DNA of 64,000 nucleotides from Nocardia rhamnosiphila NBRC 108938 (lineage in GTDB: Bacteria; Actinomycetota; Actinomycetes; Mycobacteriales; Mycobacteriaceae), in contig NZ_JOAJ01000004.1 of NCBI RefSeq assembly GCF_000720425.1, positions 248,001 to 312,000 on the forward strand. Direction: 5' to 3'. Shown here one piece after another: positions 36,291 through 45,121 of this stretch. The notes under the pieces were generated by a model. That model ran no database searches and was not told where the DNA came from. It saw only the letters and a list, made by a program, of their open reading frames with translations. Made by a program: the position numbers and the translations under genes. The stretch's first letter is position 1, and every line of letters starts with the position of its first letter.

Positions 36291-36500
36291 ATGGCCACGA
36301 CCAGCACCTACACCGTCACCGGTATGACCTGCGGGCACTGCGTCCAGTCGGTACAGACCGAGATCGGCAAGATCGACGGTGTCACCGGCGTCGACGTGGA
36401 CCTCGCGTCCGGCCGGGTCGTCGTCGAGGGCAGCGCTCCCATCGCCGAGGCCGATATCGCCGCGGCGGTGGACGAAGCGGGTTACGAGATCGCCCGGTAA
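36291..36500 (+). CDS. CopZ-like copper chaperone (heavy-metal-associated domain)
   Basis: A 69-residue single HMA domain. The metal-binding Cys pair is in GMTCGHC near residues 11-17, and the fold is the usual beta-alpha-beta-beta-alpha-beta length. It carries Cu(I) in the cytoplasm, usually to a CopA-type ATPase; none is nearby. AAGGAG precedes the ATG. It is a single gene between the repeat array and rsmA, behind a CsoR-like palindrome. Confidence 0.92.
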   Translation: MATTSTYTVTGMTCGHCVQSVQTEIGKIDGVTGVDVDLASGRVVVEGSAPIAEADIAAAVDEAGYEIAR

Positions 36501-36528
36501 TCGAGCGAACAGGTTTGATCCGAATGGA

Positions 36529-37410
36529 TCAGGACTGCGCGGCGAGGCGGACGAACGCCGCGGTGTCCAGGGTTTCCCCGCGGGCAGTCGGTGCGATCCC
36601 GGCGGCGAGCAGCCGCCGCTCGGCTTCCGCGGGGCTACCCGCCCACCCCGCCAGCGCGGCACGCAGTGTCTTGCGACGCTGCGCGAACGCCAGATCGACC
36701 ACCTCGAAGACCCGGCGCCGGTGCGCCTCGTCGACCGGCCAGGGCGATTCGGTGAACCGATCGATGCGCACCAGGCCCGATTCGACCTGCGGCACCGGCC
36801 AGAAAACCTGACGGCCCACCGCGCCCGCTTTGCGCACGGCCCCGTAGAAACCCGCCTTCACACTGGGCACCCCGTAGACCCGGCCGCCCGGTTTCGCGGC
36901 GAGCCGGTCGGCCACCTCGGCCTGCACCATCACCAGCGTGGTGGTGATACTCGGGAACTCGGCGAGCAGGTGCAGCAGTACCGGCACGGCCACGTTGTAG
37001 GGGAGATTCGCGACCAGTGCGGTCGGCGCCACCGCCAGCGCCGCCGACCCGATCCGCAGTGCGTCACCCGGGATCACGGTCAGCCGCTCGGCCAGCGTGG
37101 CCGCCCGCTCCCGCACCGTCGCGGGTAGTTGCCCGGCCAACACCGGATCGATCTCCACCGCGAGGACGGAATCCACCACATCCAGCAACGCCAAGGTCAG
37201 GGAACCGAGACCGGGCCCGACCTCCAGTACGGTGTCCGCCCGCCCGACACCGGCCGCGGCCACGATGCGCCGGACGGTGTTGCCGTCGTGCACGAAGTTC
37301 TGGCCGAGCTGTTTGGTCGGGCGCACACCCAGCCGTTCCGCCAGTTCGCGCACCTGCGCGGGGCCCAGCAGTTCGGCCTGACCACGCACCATCATCTCGG
37401 CATCGGACAC
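36529..37410 (-). CDS. rsmA: 16S rRNA dimethyltransferase A (KsgA)
   Basis: RsmA dimethylates two adenines near the 3' end of 16S rRNA. The 293-residue protein has [18 protein letters not shown], the SAM motif [14 protein letters not shown] and the catalytic NLPYNVAVP. Position between tatD/rpfB and ispE matches mycobacteria. Orientation is the same as ispE. Confidence 0.97.
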   Translation of the reverse strand: MSDAEMMVRGQAELLGPAQVRELAERLGVRPTKQLGQNFVHDGNTVRRIVAAAGVGRADTVLEVGPGLGSLTLALLDVVDSVLAVEIDPVLAGQLPATVRERAATLAERLTVIPGDALRIGSAALAVAPTALVANLPYNVAVPVLLHLLAEFPSITTTLVMVQAEVADRLAAKPGGRVYGVPSVKAGFYGAVRKAGAVGRQVFWPVPQVESGLVRIDRFTESPWPVDEAHRRRVFEVVDLAFAQRRKTLRAALAGWAGSPAEAERRLLAAGIAPTARGETLDTAAFVRLAAQS

Positions 37411-37458
37411 CGGGAGAACCTACCAACCCGGGCCCGGCCGCCCACGCGGGCGGGAAGC

Positions 37459-37647
37459 TCAGGCCGCGTCGAGGGCCGGCGCGTACGACACGCCCACCGG
37501 GGCGGAATGGGCCCGTTCGCCCCCGGAGTCGTGGGTGGCGATGGCCGCACCGGCGCCGGCGATCAAGGTCAGCAGCACGGCGGCGATGACCAGGTACAGC
37601 AGGGGCGAGCGTGAGGAGTTGATCCTCGCAAAGGGTGACACGGTCAC
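37459..37647 (-). CDS. Short membrane-anchored protein at the rpfB position, likely remnant of rpfB
   Basis: About 62 residues from the GTG at 37647. It has FARINSSRSPLLYLVIAAV leading into a single hydrophobic helix (~25 residues), then a short tail IATHDSGGERAHSAPVG and a stop. In mycobacteria the slot between rsmA and tatD holds rpfB, whose protein starts with a short basic segment and one membrane helix before its DUF348, G5 and lysozyme-like domains. Those domains are missing here. It could be a truncated, still expressed anchor, or an unrelated small protein. No clear ribosome binding site; start uncertain. Confidence 0.5.
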   Translation of the reverse strand: MTVSPFARINSSRSPLLYLVIAAVLLTLIAGAGAAIATHDSGGERAHSAPVGVSYAPALDAA

Positions 37648-37792
37648 GAGACGATAACGAAGCCGGTGGCCCCCGACAACCGCTGCGAACCGACCCACTG
37701 ATTCTTCACATCCACGGCAGACCCTCGCACCCCAGGTAGACGAAATCCCGGCAGGCCGATTTGTGATTCAGATCACTCAAGATCAGCGGAGC

Positions 37793-38644
37793 TCAGCCGC
37801 GGCCGAATCGATAGATCCGGCGCGCGTTCGCAGTGCTGATCTCGGCCAGTTCACCCGGGTCCTGGCCACGGATCTCGGCCACCGCGCGCACGGTGTACGG
37901 CAGGCAGTACGGCTCGTTGGGCGCGCCACGATACGGATGCGGGGTCAGGTACGGCGCGTCGGTCTCGAACAGCAGCTGCTCGTCGGGCACCACCCGCACC
38001 GCCTCCCGCAATTCGTGCGCGTTCTTGAAACTCGCCGTCCCCGAGAAACTCAGGACATAGCCCTCGGCCACACACGACACCGCCATATTCGCGTCCGAGG
38101 AGAAACAGTGGAAGATCACCGTCTCCGGGGCGCCTTCGTCGAGCAGCACGGTCAACAGGTCGTGATCGGCTTCCCGGTTGTGGATCATCAGCGGTTTGCC
38201 GATGCGCTTCGCCAGGTCAATATGCCAGCGGAAACCCTCGATCTGGGTCTCGACATCCGCGCACCCCTCCAGCTTGCCCGGCCAGTAGTAGTCCAGCCCG
38301 GTTTCACCGACCGCCACCACCCGCGGGTCGGCGACCAGCTTCTCCAACTCGGTCCGCGCCGCGTCGTCGAGCGCGTTCGCCCGGGTCGGGTGCAGCGCGA
38401 CCGCGGCGTACACCCGGTCGTCCCAGTTCGCGGCGCGGACCGCCCAGCGAGCGGCGTCCAGATCGTCGGCGACGGTCACCACCCGGCCGACACCCACCGC
38501 CGCCGCTCGGTCGACCATCTCCGCCACCGACGCCGCGTCGGTGGCGCCGCAGGCGTCCAGATGGGTATGCGCGTCGACCAGCGGCGTCAGCGGCTCCGGC
38601 AACGGCGGCGCGGGACGCTTTGCGCTCATCGGTTCGCGACCCAT
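37793..38644 (-). CDS. tatD: TatD-family metal-dependent DNase
   Basis: TatD proteins are Mg-dependent 3'-5' exonucleases or quality-control nucleases. The 283-residue protein has the metal motif VDAHTHLDACG, GETGLDYYW, and the His-containing MIHNREAD and IFHCFSSD. Start is ATG 38644 or the internal ATG 38629 (MSAKRP). Same order rsmA-(rpfB)-tatD as in mycobacteria. Confidence 0.95.
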   Translation of the reverse strand: MGREPMSAKRPAPPLPEPLTPLVDAHTHLDACGATDAASVAEMVDRAAAVGVGRVVTVADDLDAARWAVRAANWDDRVYAAVALHPTRANALDDAARTELEKLVADPRVVAVGETGLDYYWPGKLEGCADVETQIEGFRWHIDLAKRIGKPLMIHNREADHDLLTVLLDEGAPETVIFHCFSSDANMAVSCVAEGYVLSFSGTASFKNAHELREAVRVVPDEQLLFETDAPYLTPHPYRGAPNEPYCLPYTVRAVAEIRGQDPGELAEISTANARRIYRFGRG

Positions 38645-38908
38645 CGTCGAGGCGGGCGCAGACGCGGGACGGGGCCCACCGCGCGGGCGGGGCGGGATTC
38701 ACGCACACGATCGAGAAGAGGCACGGGCACCACACTAGAGACCCCCGGCCGGCCGCACGGAGGGCAGCGCGCCCCGCGATACCGGCCGCACAAGGGCGGT
38801 CACTGCCGCATCGATCCCGGCCGGCGGAGCCCTGCAAGTACCCTCTGATGGCATGAACACGCAGTCGAGTCGGCTTCACTGCGGTCCGCATGATGGAATC
38901 GACACACC

Positions 38909-40474
38909 ATGAGCGCAGTCGATCGTCCCGCCTTCTACCTCACCACGGCCATCGCGTACCCCAACGGTGCGCCGCATATCGGGCACGCCTACGAGTACAT
39001 CTCCTCGGACGCGCTCGCCCGGTTCAAGCGGCTCGACGGGTACGACGTGTTCTTCATGACCGGAACCGACGAGCACGGCCAGAAGATGCAGCAGACCGCC
39101 GCCGCCGAGAACATCCCGGTGGAGGAGCTGGCCGCCCGTAACTCCGATGTGTTCGAGCAGATGGACAAGACCCTCGACGTCTCCTACGACCGGTTCATCC
39201 GCACCACCGACGCCGACCACCAGCTCGCCAGCGCCGCCATCTGGCAGCGGATGCTGGACAACGGCGATATCTACCTCGACAACTATTCGGGCTGGTACTC
39301 GGTGCGCGACGAGGCGTTCTACACCGAGGAGGAGACCACGCTGCTCGACGACGGCAGCCGTATCTCCACCGATACGAAAACACCGGTCACCTGGACCGAG
39401 GAATCCAACTTCTTCTTCCGGCTCTCGGCCTATCAGGACAAACTGCTCGCCCTCTACGACGAGCATCCCGAGTTCATCGCCCCGGCCACCCGGCGCAACG
39501 AGATCGTGAGCTACGTGAAGGCCGGTCTCAAGGACCTGTCGATCTCCCGCACCACCTTCGACTGGGGCATACCGGTCCCCGGCCACCCCGACCACGTGAT
39601 GTACGTCTGGGTGGACGCGCTCACCAACTACCTCACCGGCGCCGGCTTCCCCGACACCGAGTCGGCCGCGTTCCGTAAGTACTGGCCCGCCGATGTGCAC
39701 ATCATCGGCAAGGACATCACCCGCTTCCACACCGTGTACTGGCCGGCGTTCCTGATGTCGGCGGGAATCGAACTGCCGCGCCGGGTCTTCGTGCACGGCT
39801 TCCTGTACAACAAGGGCGAGAAGATGTCGAAGTCGGTCGGCAATGTGGTCGACCCGCTGGATCTCGTCGACACCTACGGGCTGGACGCGGTGCGCTTCTT
39901 CCTGCTGCGCGAGATCTCCTACGGCCAGGACGGCAGCTACAGCCACGAGGCCATCGTCTCCCGGATCAATGCCGACCTCGCCAACGAATTCGGCAACCTG
40001 GTGCAGCGCAGCCTGACCATGGTCGCCAAGAACTGCGGCGCGGCCGTCCCCACCCCGGGCGAGTTCACTGCCGAGGACCGGGCGTTGCTCGACCGTGCGA
40101 ACGGACTGCTGGAACGCTGCCGGGCCGAATTCGACGTGCAGCAGATGCATCTGGCGCTGGAGCAGATCTGGCTGACCCTCGGCGAGACCAACCGTTACTT
40201 CAGCGCCCAGGCGCCGTGGGCGCTGCGTAAATCGGGTACCGAGGAAGATCTCGCCCGGATGGCGACGGTCCTCTACGTCACTCTCGAGGTGGTCCGGATC
40301 GTGGCGATCCTGGTCCAGCCCGTCCTGCCCGGCTCGGCCGCGCGGATCCTGGACCTGCTCGCCCAGCAGGACCGCGATTTCGCCGCGCTCGCCACCCCGC
40401 TGGTATCCGGTGTCGCGCTCCCGGCTCCCGCACCGGTGTTCCCGCGCTATGTGGAGCCGAAAACCGAGGACTGA
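38909..40474 (+). CDS. metG: Methionyl-tRNA synthetase
   Basis: A 521-residue class I synthetase that charges tRNA-Met. It has the HIGH box in [11 protein letters not shown], and the KMSKS box in [15 protein letters not shown]. The zinc-knuckle Cys residues of the long form are absent, fitting the short actinobacterial type. It ends without the extra C-terminal tRNA-binding domain. The ATG has only a weak ribosome binding site. It is divergent from tatD. Confidence 0.97.
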   Translation: MSAVDRPAFYLTTAIAYPNGAPHIGHAYEYISSDALARFKRLDGYDVFFMTGTDEHGQKMQQTAAAENIPVEELAARNSDVFEQMDKTLDVSYDRFIRTTDADHQLASAAIWQRMLDNGDIYLDNYSGWYSVRDEAFYTEEETTLLDDGSRISTDTKTPVTWTEESNFFFRLSAYQDKLLALYDEHPEFIAPATRRNEIVSYVKAGLKDLSISRTTFDWGIPVPGHPDHVMYVWVDALTNYLTGAGFPDTESAAFRKYWPADVHIIGKDITRFHTVYWPAFLMSAGIELPRRVFVHGFLYNKGEKMSKSVGNVVDPLDLVDTYGLDAVRFFLLREISYGQDGSYSHEAIVSRINADLANEFGNLVQRSLTMVAKNCGAAVPTPGEFTAEDRALLDRANGLLERCRAEFDVQQMHLALEQIWLTLGETNRYFSAQAPWALRKSGTEEDLARMATVLYVTLEVVRIVAILVQPVLPGSAARILDLLAQQDRDFAALATPLVSGVALPAPAPVFPRYVEPKTED

Positions 40475-40486
40475 TCCGGCGCCGGA

Positions 40487-41332
40487 TCAGTCCACCGCGG
40501 CGCGGCGGGCGGCCAGCACGGCATCGTAGAGTTCCCGCCGGGAAACCCCGGCGACCTCGGCGATCTCCGCGCTCGCGTCCTTGAGACGCAACCCCGCCGC
40601 GGCGCGCTCCTCCACCTGCGCCACCAGATCCTGTGGATCGACCACGGTGCCCGCGGCGCCCGCGAGCACCACGGTGATCTCACCGCGCGCCCCGTCCACC
40701 GCCCAGTCGGCGAGTTCGGCCAGCGTGCCGCGCACGACCTCCTCGTAGGTCTTGGTGAGCTCCCGGCACACCGCGGCCCGGCGGTCGCCGCCCAGCACCT
40801 CCACCGCGTCGGCCAGGCAATCCGCCAATCGGTGCGGCGCCTCGAAGAAGACACAGGCCCGTTTCTCCCCCACCAGCGTGCCCAGCCACTCCTTGCGCCG
40901 GCCCGGCTTCCGAGGTGCGAAACCGTCGAAACAGAACCGGTCCACCGGCAACGCCGACAGCGCCAGCGCCGTCGTCACCGCCGAGGGCCCGGGCAGACAG
41001 GTCACCGGCAGGCCGCGTTCGGCACAGGCCGCCACCAGCCGGTAGCCGGGGTCGCTCACCGACGGCATACCGGCATCGGTCACCAGCAGCACGGTCCGGC
41101 CGTCCGCGATCTCGGTCAGCAGCGCCGGAATCCGCGCCTCCTCGACGTGATCGTAGAAACTGACCACCCGCCCCCGGATCTCCACCCCGAGCGCGTCCGC
41201 CAGCGACCGGGTCCGCCGGGTGTCCTCCGCTGCCACGATATCGGCGCTGCCGAGCGCCTCCCGCAGCCGCAGCGACGCATCCCCGATCGCCCCCAGCGGT
41301 GTCGCCGCCAAGATCAGCCCACCATTTGTCAT
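40487..41332 (-). CDS. rsmI: 16S rRNA 2'-O-methyltransferase RsmI
   Basis: RsmI methylates C1402 of 16S rRNA. The 281-residue protein has ILAATPLGAIGDASLR, VLLVTDAGMPSVSDPGYRL and FFEAPHRLADCLADA, the motifs of the tetrapyrrole-methylase-fold RsmI family. It converges on metG with 12 bases between stop codons. A TnpB element lies just upstream. Confidence 0.95.
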   Translation of the reverse strand: MTNGGLILAATPLGAIGDASLRLREALGSADIVAAEDTRRTRSLADALGVEIRGRVVSFYDHVEEARIPALLTEIADGRTVLLVTDAGMPSVSDPGYRLVAACAERGLPVTCLPGPSAVTTALALSALPVDRFCFDGFAPRKPGRRKEWLGTLVGEKRACVFFEAPHRLADCLADAVEVLGGDRRAAVCRELTKTYEEVVRGTLAELADWAVDGARGEITVVLAGAAGTVVDPQDLVAQVEERAAAGLRLKDASAEIAEVAGVSRRELYDAVLAARRAAVD

Positions 41333-41570
41333 CGAACCGAGTCTATGGAGCCCCAGAGCAGGGCGACACTCGACCCCACGTCAGCGCGGGTGCATCTTGG
41401 AACGGGCGCCCGCACCGCGGCTCTACTGGAGCAGCCGGACACATCGCTGGGCCCGGTATTCAACGCCGTAGGCTGCCGATGAATTCGGTTGGCGAACGGG
41501 TCCGCATGCACAGTTTTTCGAAATCAAACCCGAACGAGTCGGTGACAAACTAGTGATCTACCATGCCACC

Positions 41571-42713
41571 ATGGGTTCGAAGGTGGTGAAGCGGGCATAC
41601 AAGTACCGGTTCTATCCCACGATCGAACAGGAGCAGTACCTTGCTCGTACGTTCGGATGCGTTCGGTATGTGTATAACCGGGCACTGGCGGAGCGCTCCC
41701 GCGCCTGGTCGCATGAACAACGCCGCATCTCGTATGCCGAATCGGACAAGATGCTCACCGCGTGGAAACGTGATCCCGAGACCGCATGGCTGACCGAACC
41801 TTCGAAGGGCCCTTTGCAGGCGACCCTGCGACATCTGCAGGGCGCGTTCGACGCTTTCTGGCGCAAGCACGCCAGCTATCCGAAGTTCAAGAAGAAAGGC
41901 CGATCGAAGGACTCGGCCACCTATTTCTCGAACTGCTTCAGCTACCGCGACGGCCGGTTGACGCTCGCCAAGCAATCCGATCCGCTGAATATCCAGTGGT
42001 CACGTCCGCTACCCGACAGAACGCGCCCGTCACAGGTAACGGTATCGAAAGATGCGGCAGGCCGGTACCACATCTCGATCCTGGTCGAGGACGCGATCAC
42101 CGAGCATGCTCCTACGGACGCTACGGTAGGGGTGGATGCCGGGATCACCTCGCTGTATACGTTCTCGACCGGAGAGAAGGTCTCCAATCCCCGGCATGAG
42201 AAGCGTGATCGAGCCCGCCTGGCGAAAGCACAACGCGTCGTGGCAAAGAAGGAGAAGGGGTCGAAGAATCGGGCAAAAGCACGGTTACGGGTCGCGCGGG
42301 TATACGCGCGTATCGCGGATCGGCGCCGCGATCATCTGCACAAGCTTTCCACTCGACTGGTGCGCGAAAACCAAGTGATCGCCATCGAGGATTTGAGTGT
42401 GCGGAACATGGTTCGCAATCGTTCGCTGGCGCGGGCGATCTCCGACGCGAGCTGGTCGCAGTTTCGGGCCATGCTGGAGTACAAGGCGGACTGGTACGGG
42501 CGGACCGTAATCGCCGTCGATCGGTTCTATCCATCCAGCAAGACATGCTCCGTATGTGGACGAATCGCAGACTCGCTGCCGTTGCACAAGCGCGAGTGGG
42601 TGTGCTTATGCGGCGCGGTCCACGATCGGGACATCAATGCCGCCGAGAATATCCTTGCCGCAGGGCTTGCGGTGCTCGCCTGCGGAGATGGTGTGAGACC
42701 GTCCCGCAGCTGA
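41571..42713 (+). CDS. tnpB: TnpB RNA-guided nuclease (IS605 OrfB family)
   Basis: TnpB is the ancestor of Cas12 and cuts DNA guided by a right-end RNA, helping keep the element. The 381-residue protein has the N-terminal KRAYKYRFYPT, the RuvC-like triad Asp189 in VGVDAGITS, Glu273 in VIAIEDLSV and Asp in HDRDINAAEN near 352, and a zinc finger CSVCG...CLCG. All are intact, so it is likely active. The start is ATG 41571; GTG at 41580 or 41583 is possible. No ribosome binding site is visible. Confidence 0.92.
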   Translation: MGSKVVKRAYKYRFYPTIEQEQYLARTFGCVRYVYNRALAERSRAWSHEQRRISYAESDKMLTAWKRDPETAWLTEPSKGPLQATLRHLQGAFDAFWRKHASYPKFKKKGRSKDSATYFSNCFSYRDGRLTLAKQSDPLNIQWSRPLPDRTRPSQVTVSKDAAGRYHISILVEDAITEHAPTDATVGVDAGITSLYTFSTGEKVSNPRHEKRDRARLAKAQRVVAKKEKGSKNRAKARLRVARVYARIADRRRDHLHKLSTRLVRENQVIAIEDLSVRNMVRNRSLARAISDASWSQFRAMLEYKADWYGRTVIAVDRFYPSSKTCSVCGRIADSLPLHKREWVCLCGAVHDRDINAAENILAAGLAVLACGDGVRPSRS

Positions 42714-42792
42714 TGCGGGAAGGCAACCGTCGATGAAACAGGAAAATCCGGCCGTGAGGCCGGAGGTCCCCGGCCTTTGGGGCGGAGATCAA
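42714..42792 (+). ncRNA. Right end of the TnpB element, probable omega-RNA scaffold 3' part
   Basis: Directly after tnpB: a hairpin CCGGCC-GTGA-GGCCGG (42748-42763), then CCCC/GGGG arms (42768-42782). A further CCGGCC at 42770-42775 could pair with the first GGCCGG, giving a pseudoknot. This is the shape of known TnpB guide RNAs, whose guide starts just outside the element, here expected from 42793 inside pmt. The 5' end, likely inside tnpB, was not placed. Confidence 0.6.
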
Positions 42793-44415
42793 GCCAATCA
42801 GCTGACCGAATCGCGCCGCCGCCGCGCGGCTTGGCGGCCGCCGCGCACCTGGTCGAGCCCGGCTCCGCTGCGGCCGGCGCCGGATTTCGGTCCCACCGAT
42901 ACCGCGCGCGGCTGGGTGGTCAGCCTGTTCCTGACGGTGATCGCGGCCATCACCCGCTTCACCATGCTCAACTATCCGACCGACGCGGGAACGCCGGTCT
43001 TCGACGAGAAGCACTACGCCCCGCAGGGCTGGCAGTTCCTCACCGGCGGTATCGAGGACAACCCCGGTTACGGGCTGGTGGTGCATCCGCCGGTCGGGAA
43101 ACAGATGATCGCGATCGGCGAGGCGCTGTTCGGCTACAACGGCTGGGGGTGGCGGTTCTCCGCCGCGCTGGCCGGTACGGTGCTGGTCCTGCTGGTCATC
43201 CGGATCGTGCGGCGGATGACGCGCTCGACGATGCTGGGCGCACTGGCCGGGATCCTGCTGATCGCGGACGGAACCACCTTCGTCTCGTCCCGGATCGGGA
43301 TGCTCGACATCTTCATCACAGTGTTCGTCACCGCCGCGTTCGGATGCCTGATCGTCGACCGTGACCAGGTGCGGGCCCGGCTCGCGCGCGCCGACGCCGA
43401 AGGCCGGATCGGCGAGACTCCGTGGGGTCCGCGCCTGGGTGTGCGCTGGTGGCGGTTCGGGGCCGGACTCCTGCTGGGACTCGCCTGCGGCACCAAATGG
43501 TCCGGGCTGTACTTCATCGCCGCGTTCGGGGTGCTGAGCATCCTGTTCGATCTGTTCGCGCGCCGCACCTACGGTGTGCGCAAACCGCTGTACGGCACCG
43601 CCGTCCGCGATCTCGGCCCCGCGCTGTACGCGCTGGTGCTGATCCCGCTGGGCGTGTACCTGGCGAGCTACGCCGCCTGGTTCCGCAGCGAAACCGCCGT
43701 CTACCGCTATATGGCGGGTAATCCGTCGGCGCCCGAGGACGGAATCGGCACCGGCGGATTCTGGTCACATCTGGTGCCCGATGCCATGCGGTCGCTGTGG
43801 TACTTCCACTCCCGCACCCTCACATTCCATTCCGAGCTCACCAACTCCGCCGGCAACCATCACCCGTGGGAATCCAAACCGTGGACCTGGCCGATGGGGT
43901 TGCGGCCGATGCTGTACTACTACGCCGACGACGGGGTCACCGGTTGCGGGCAGACGGAATGCGTGAAAGCCGTCATGCTGGTCGGCACACCCGCCCTGTG
44001 GTGGGTGTCGCTGCCCGTCCTCGCGTGGGGTATCTGGCGCTGGATCGTCCGCCGGGACTGGCGGTACGCGGCCGTGCTCACCGCCTACGGCGCCGCCCTG
44101 CTGCCCTGGTTCCTGACCCTCGACCGCCAGATGTACTACTTCTACGCGGTCACCCTGGCCCCGTTCCTGGTGATGGCGGTGGCACTGGTGCTGGGCGACA
44201 TACTCGGCACCGCCAGACGCCCGGCCCCCGTCGGATCCGGCGGTGAGTTCCGGCCCGCCCGACCCAGCGAACGCCACAGCCTGGGTCTCCTGCTGGTCTG
44301 CCTCTATCTCGCCCTCGTCATAGCGAACTTCATCTGGCTCTGGCCCATCCTCACCGGCCTACCCATAACAACGAACAACTGGCAAGACCACCTGTGGCTC
44401 CCCAGCTGGAGATAA
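42733..44415 (+). CDS. pmt: Protein O-mannosyltransferase (GT39, Pmt), with an element-derived N-terminus
   Basis: Pmt moves mannose from polyprenyl-phosphate-mannose to exported proteins (Rv1002c orthologue). The 560-residue protein has about ten membrane helices and the catalytic region DAGTPVFDEKHYAPQ with the acidic Asp/Glu pair, plus NSAGNHHPWESKPWTWP. The only canonical start before the first helix (ATG 42733, RBS GGGAAGG; also GTG 42754) lies in the TnpB element: the first 20 codons come from its hairpin end. From 42793 on the sequence is native. Mature function should be intact, since the change precedes helix 1. Confidence 0.93.
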   Translation: MKQENPAVRPEVPGLWGGDQANQLTESRRRRAAWRPPRTWSSPAPLRPAPDFGPTDTARGWVVSLFLTVIAAITRFTMLNYPTDAGTPVFDEKHYAPQGWQFLTGGIEDNPGYGLVVHPPVGKQMIAIGEALFGYNGWGWRFSAALAGTVLVLLVIRIVRRMTRSTMLGALAGILLIADGTTFVSSRIGMLDIFITVFVTAAFGCLIVDRDQVRARLARADAEGRIGETPWGPRLGVRWWRFGAGLLLGLACGTKWSGLYFIAAFGVLSILFDLFARRTYGVRKPLYGTAVRDLGPALYALVLIPLGVYLASYAAWFRSETAVYRYMAGNPSAPEDGIGTGGFWSHLVPDAMRSLWYFHSRTLTFHSELTNSAGNHHPWESKPWTWPMGLRPMLYYYADDGVTGCGQTECVKAVMLVGTPALWWVSLPVLAWGIWRWIVRRDWRYAAVLTAYGAALLPWFLTLDRQMYYFYAVTLAPFLVMAVALVLGDILGTARRPAPVGSGGEFRPARPSERHSLGLLLVCLYLALVIANFIWLWPILTGLPITTNNWQDHLWLPSWR

Positions 44416-44593
44416 CCGGCACACCCGCCACCAAGCCGTCGAATGCCGACGCAACCCCTATGTGTCGAGTTTTACGAGACACCGCAAAGGGTTGAGGCCC
44501 GTCTCGCCCCTGGGCCGAAGGTGCTCAAAGGTCGCACTCTATGAACGGCCCACCGCACATCGCAGGCGGCGCCAAAAAACACAGCACCTTCAC

Positions 44594-44720
44594 GAGCAGG
44601 TCAACGTCTCCCACCTCCCGAGCAGGTCAACGTCTCCCACCTCCCGAGCAGGTCAACATCTCCCACCTTCACGAGCGGGCCACATCCAACCTTCATGAGC
44701 TGCCCACACCCCACCTTCGC
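44594..44720. repeat. Minisatellite of ~26-bp units after pmt
   Basis: Five units begin at 44594, 44620, 44646, 44673 and 44697. The first two are the same 26-mer, starting GAGCAGGTCAACGTCTCCCA; the third has one change plus drift at the end; the last two are more divergent. The array fills the end of a 308-base gap and stops 3 bases from the GntR stop codon. Units are adjacent with no spacers, so it is not a CRISPR. Confidence 0.85.
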
Positions 44721-44723
44721 GAA

Positions 44724-45092
44724 TCAGTCCGCAGCCGCGCCCAGCGCGACCCGCACGTAGTGGACTGCGTCGTCCCCGTCCAACCCCAGCCGCCGGATGG
44801 CCGCCACGTACTCCGAGGCCGCCCGCCCCGCCGCGTCGGCGGTGGGGTCGCCGGAGGAGGCGATGAACGAGCCCAGCCGGCCGCGGGTTTCCAGGACCCC
44901 GTCCTGTTCCAGTTCACGGTAGGCGCGGGCCACCGTGTTGGGAGCCAGGCCCAGTTGGGCGGCCAGGGCCCGCACCGTGGGGATCTTGGTGCCCGCGGCC
45001 AGTTCGCCCGCGCGGACCCGGGCGATGACGGCGAGCCGCAATTGTTCGTACGGCGGGACGCCCGAATCGTGGGACACCGTGATCTCGAGCAT
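44724..45092 (-). CDS. GntR-family regulator, YtrA subfamily
   Basis: A 122-residue protein: an N-terminal winged helix with PPYEQLRLAVIARVRAGEL and PTVRALAAQLGLAPNTVARAY, followed by only about 50 residues, the short C-terminus of the YtrA group, which usually regulates ABC transporters. No ABC genes are adjacent. It lies 29 bases downstream of arcA on the same strand and could be in one transcript with it. Confidence 0.9.
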   Translation of the reverse strand: MLEITVSHDSGVPPYEQLRLAVIARVRAGELAAGTKIPTVRALAAQLGLAPNTVARAYRELEQDGVLETRGRLGSFIASSGDPTADAAGRAASEYVAAIRRLGLDGDDAVHYVRVALGAAAD

Positions 45093-45121
45093 GGCTCGTT
45101 CTTACCGCATCCGGTCGGATT

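Larger units (their letters stand above)
41540..42792 (+). mobile_element. IS1341-type element (tnpB without tnpA), inserted between rsmI and pmt
   Basis: A single-gene IS605/IS1341-type element: tnpB at 41571-42713 plus a structured right end that finishes near GAGATCAA at 42792, as these elements end. No tnpA is present, so it depends on another copy to move. The left end is not defined; it lies in a less GC-rich stretch between 41480 and 41571. Such elements make no target duplication, so the boundaries must come from comparison with an empty site. Confidence 0.75.

Noticed and set aside
38645..38908. T-box or other riboswitch upstream of metG
   Set aside because: No specifier stem, T-box sequence or other conserved riboswitch element is visible in the 264-base gap.
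44585..44725. Possible CRISPR array
   Set aside because: Units are directly adjacent without unique spacers and no cas genes are near; it is a minisatellite.
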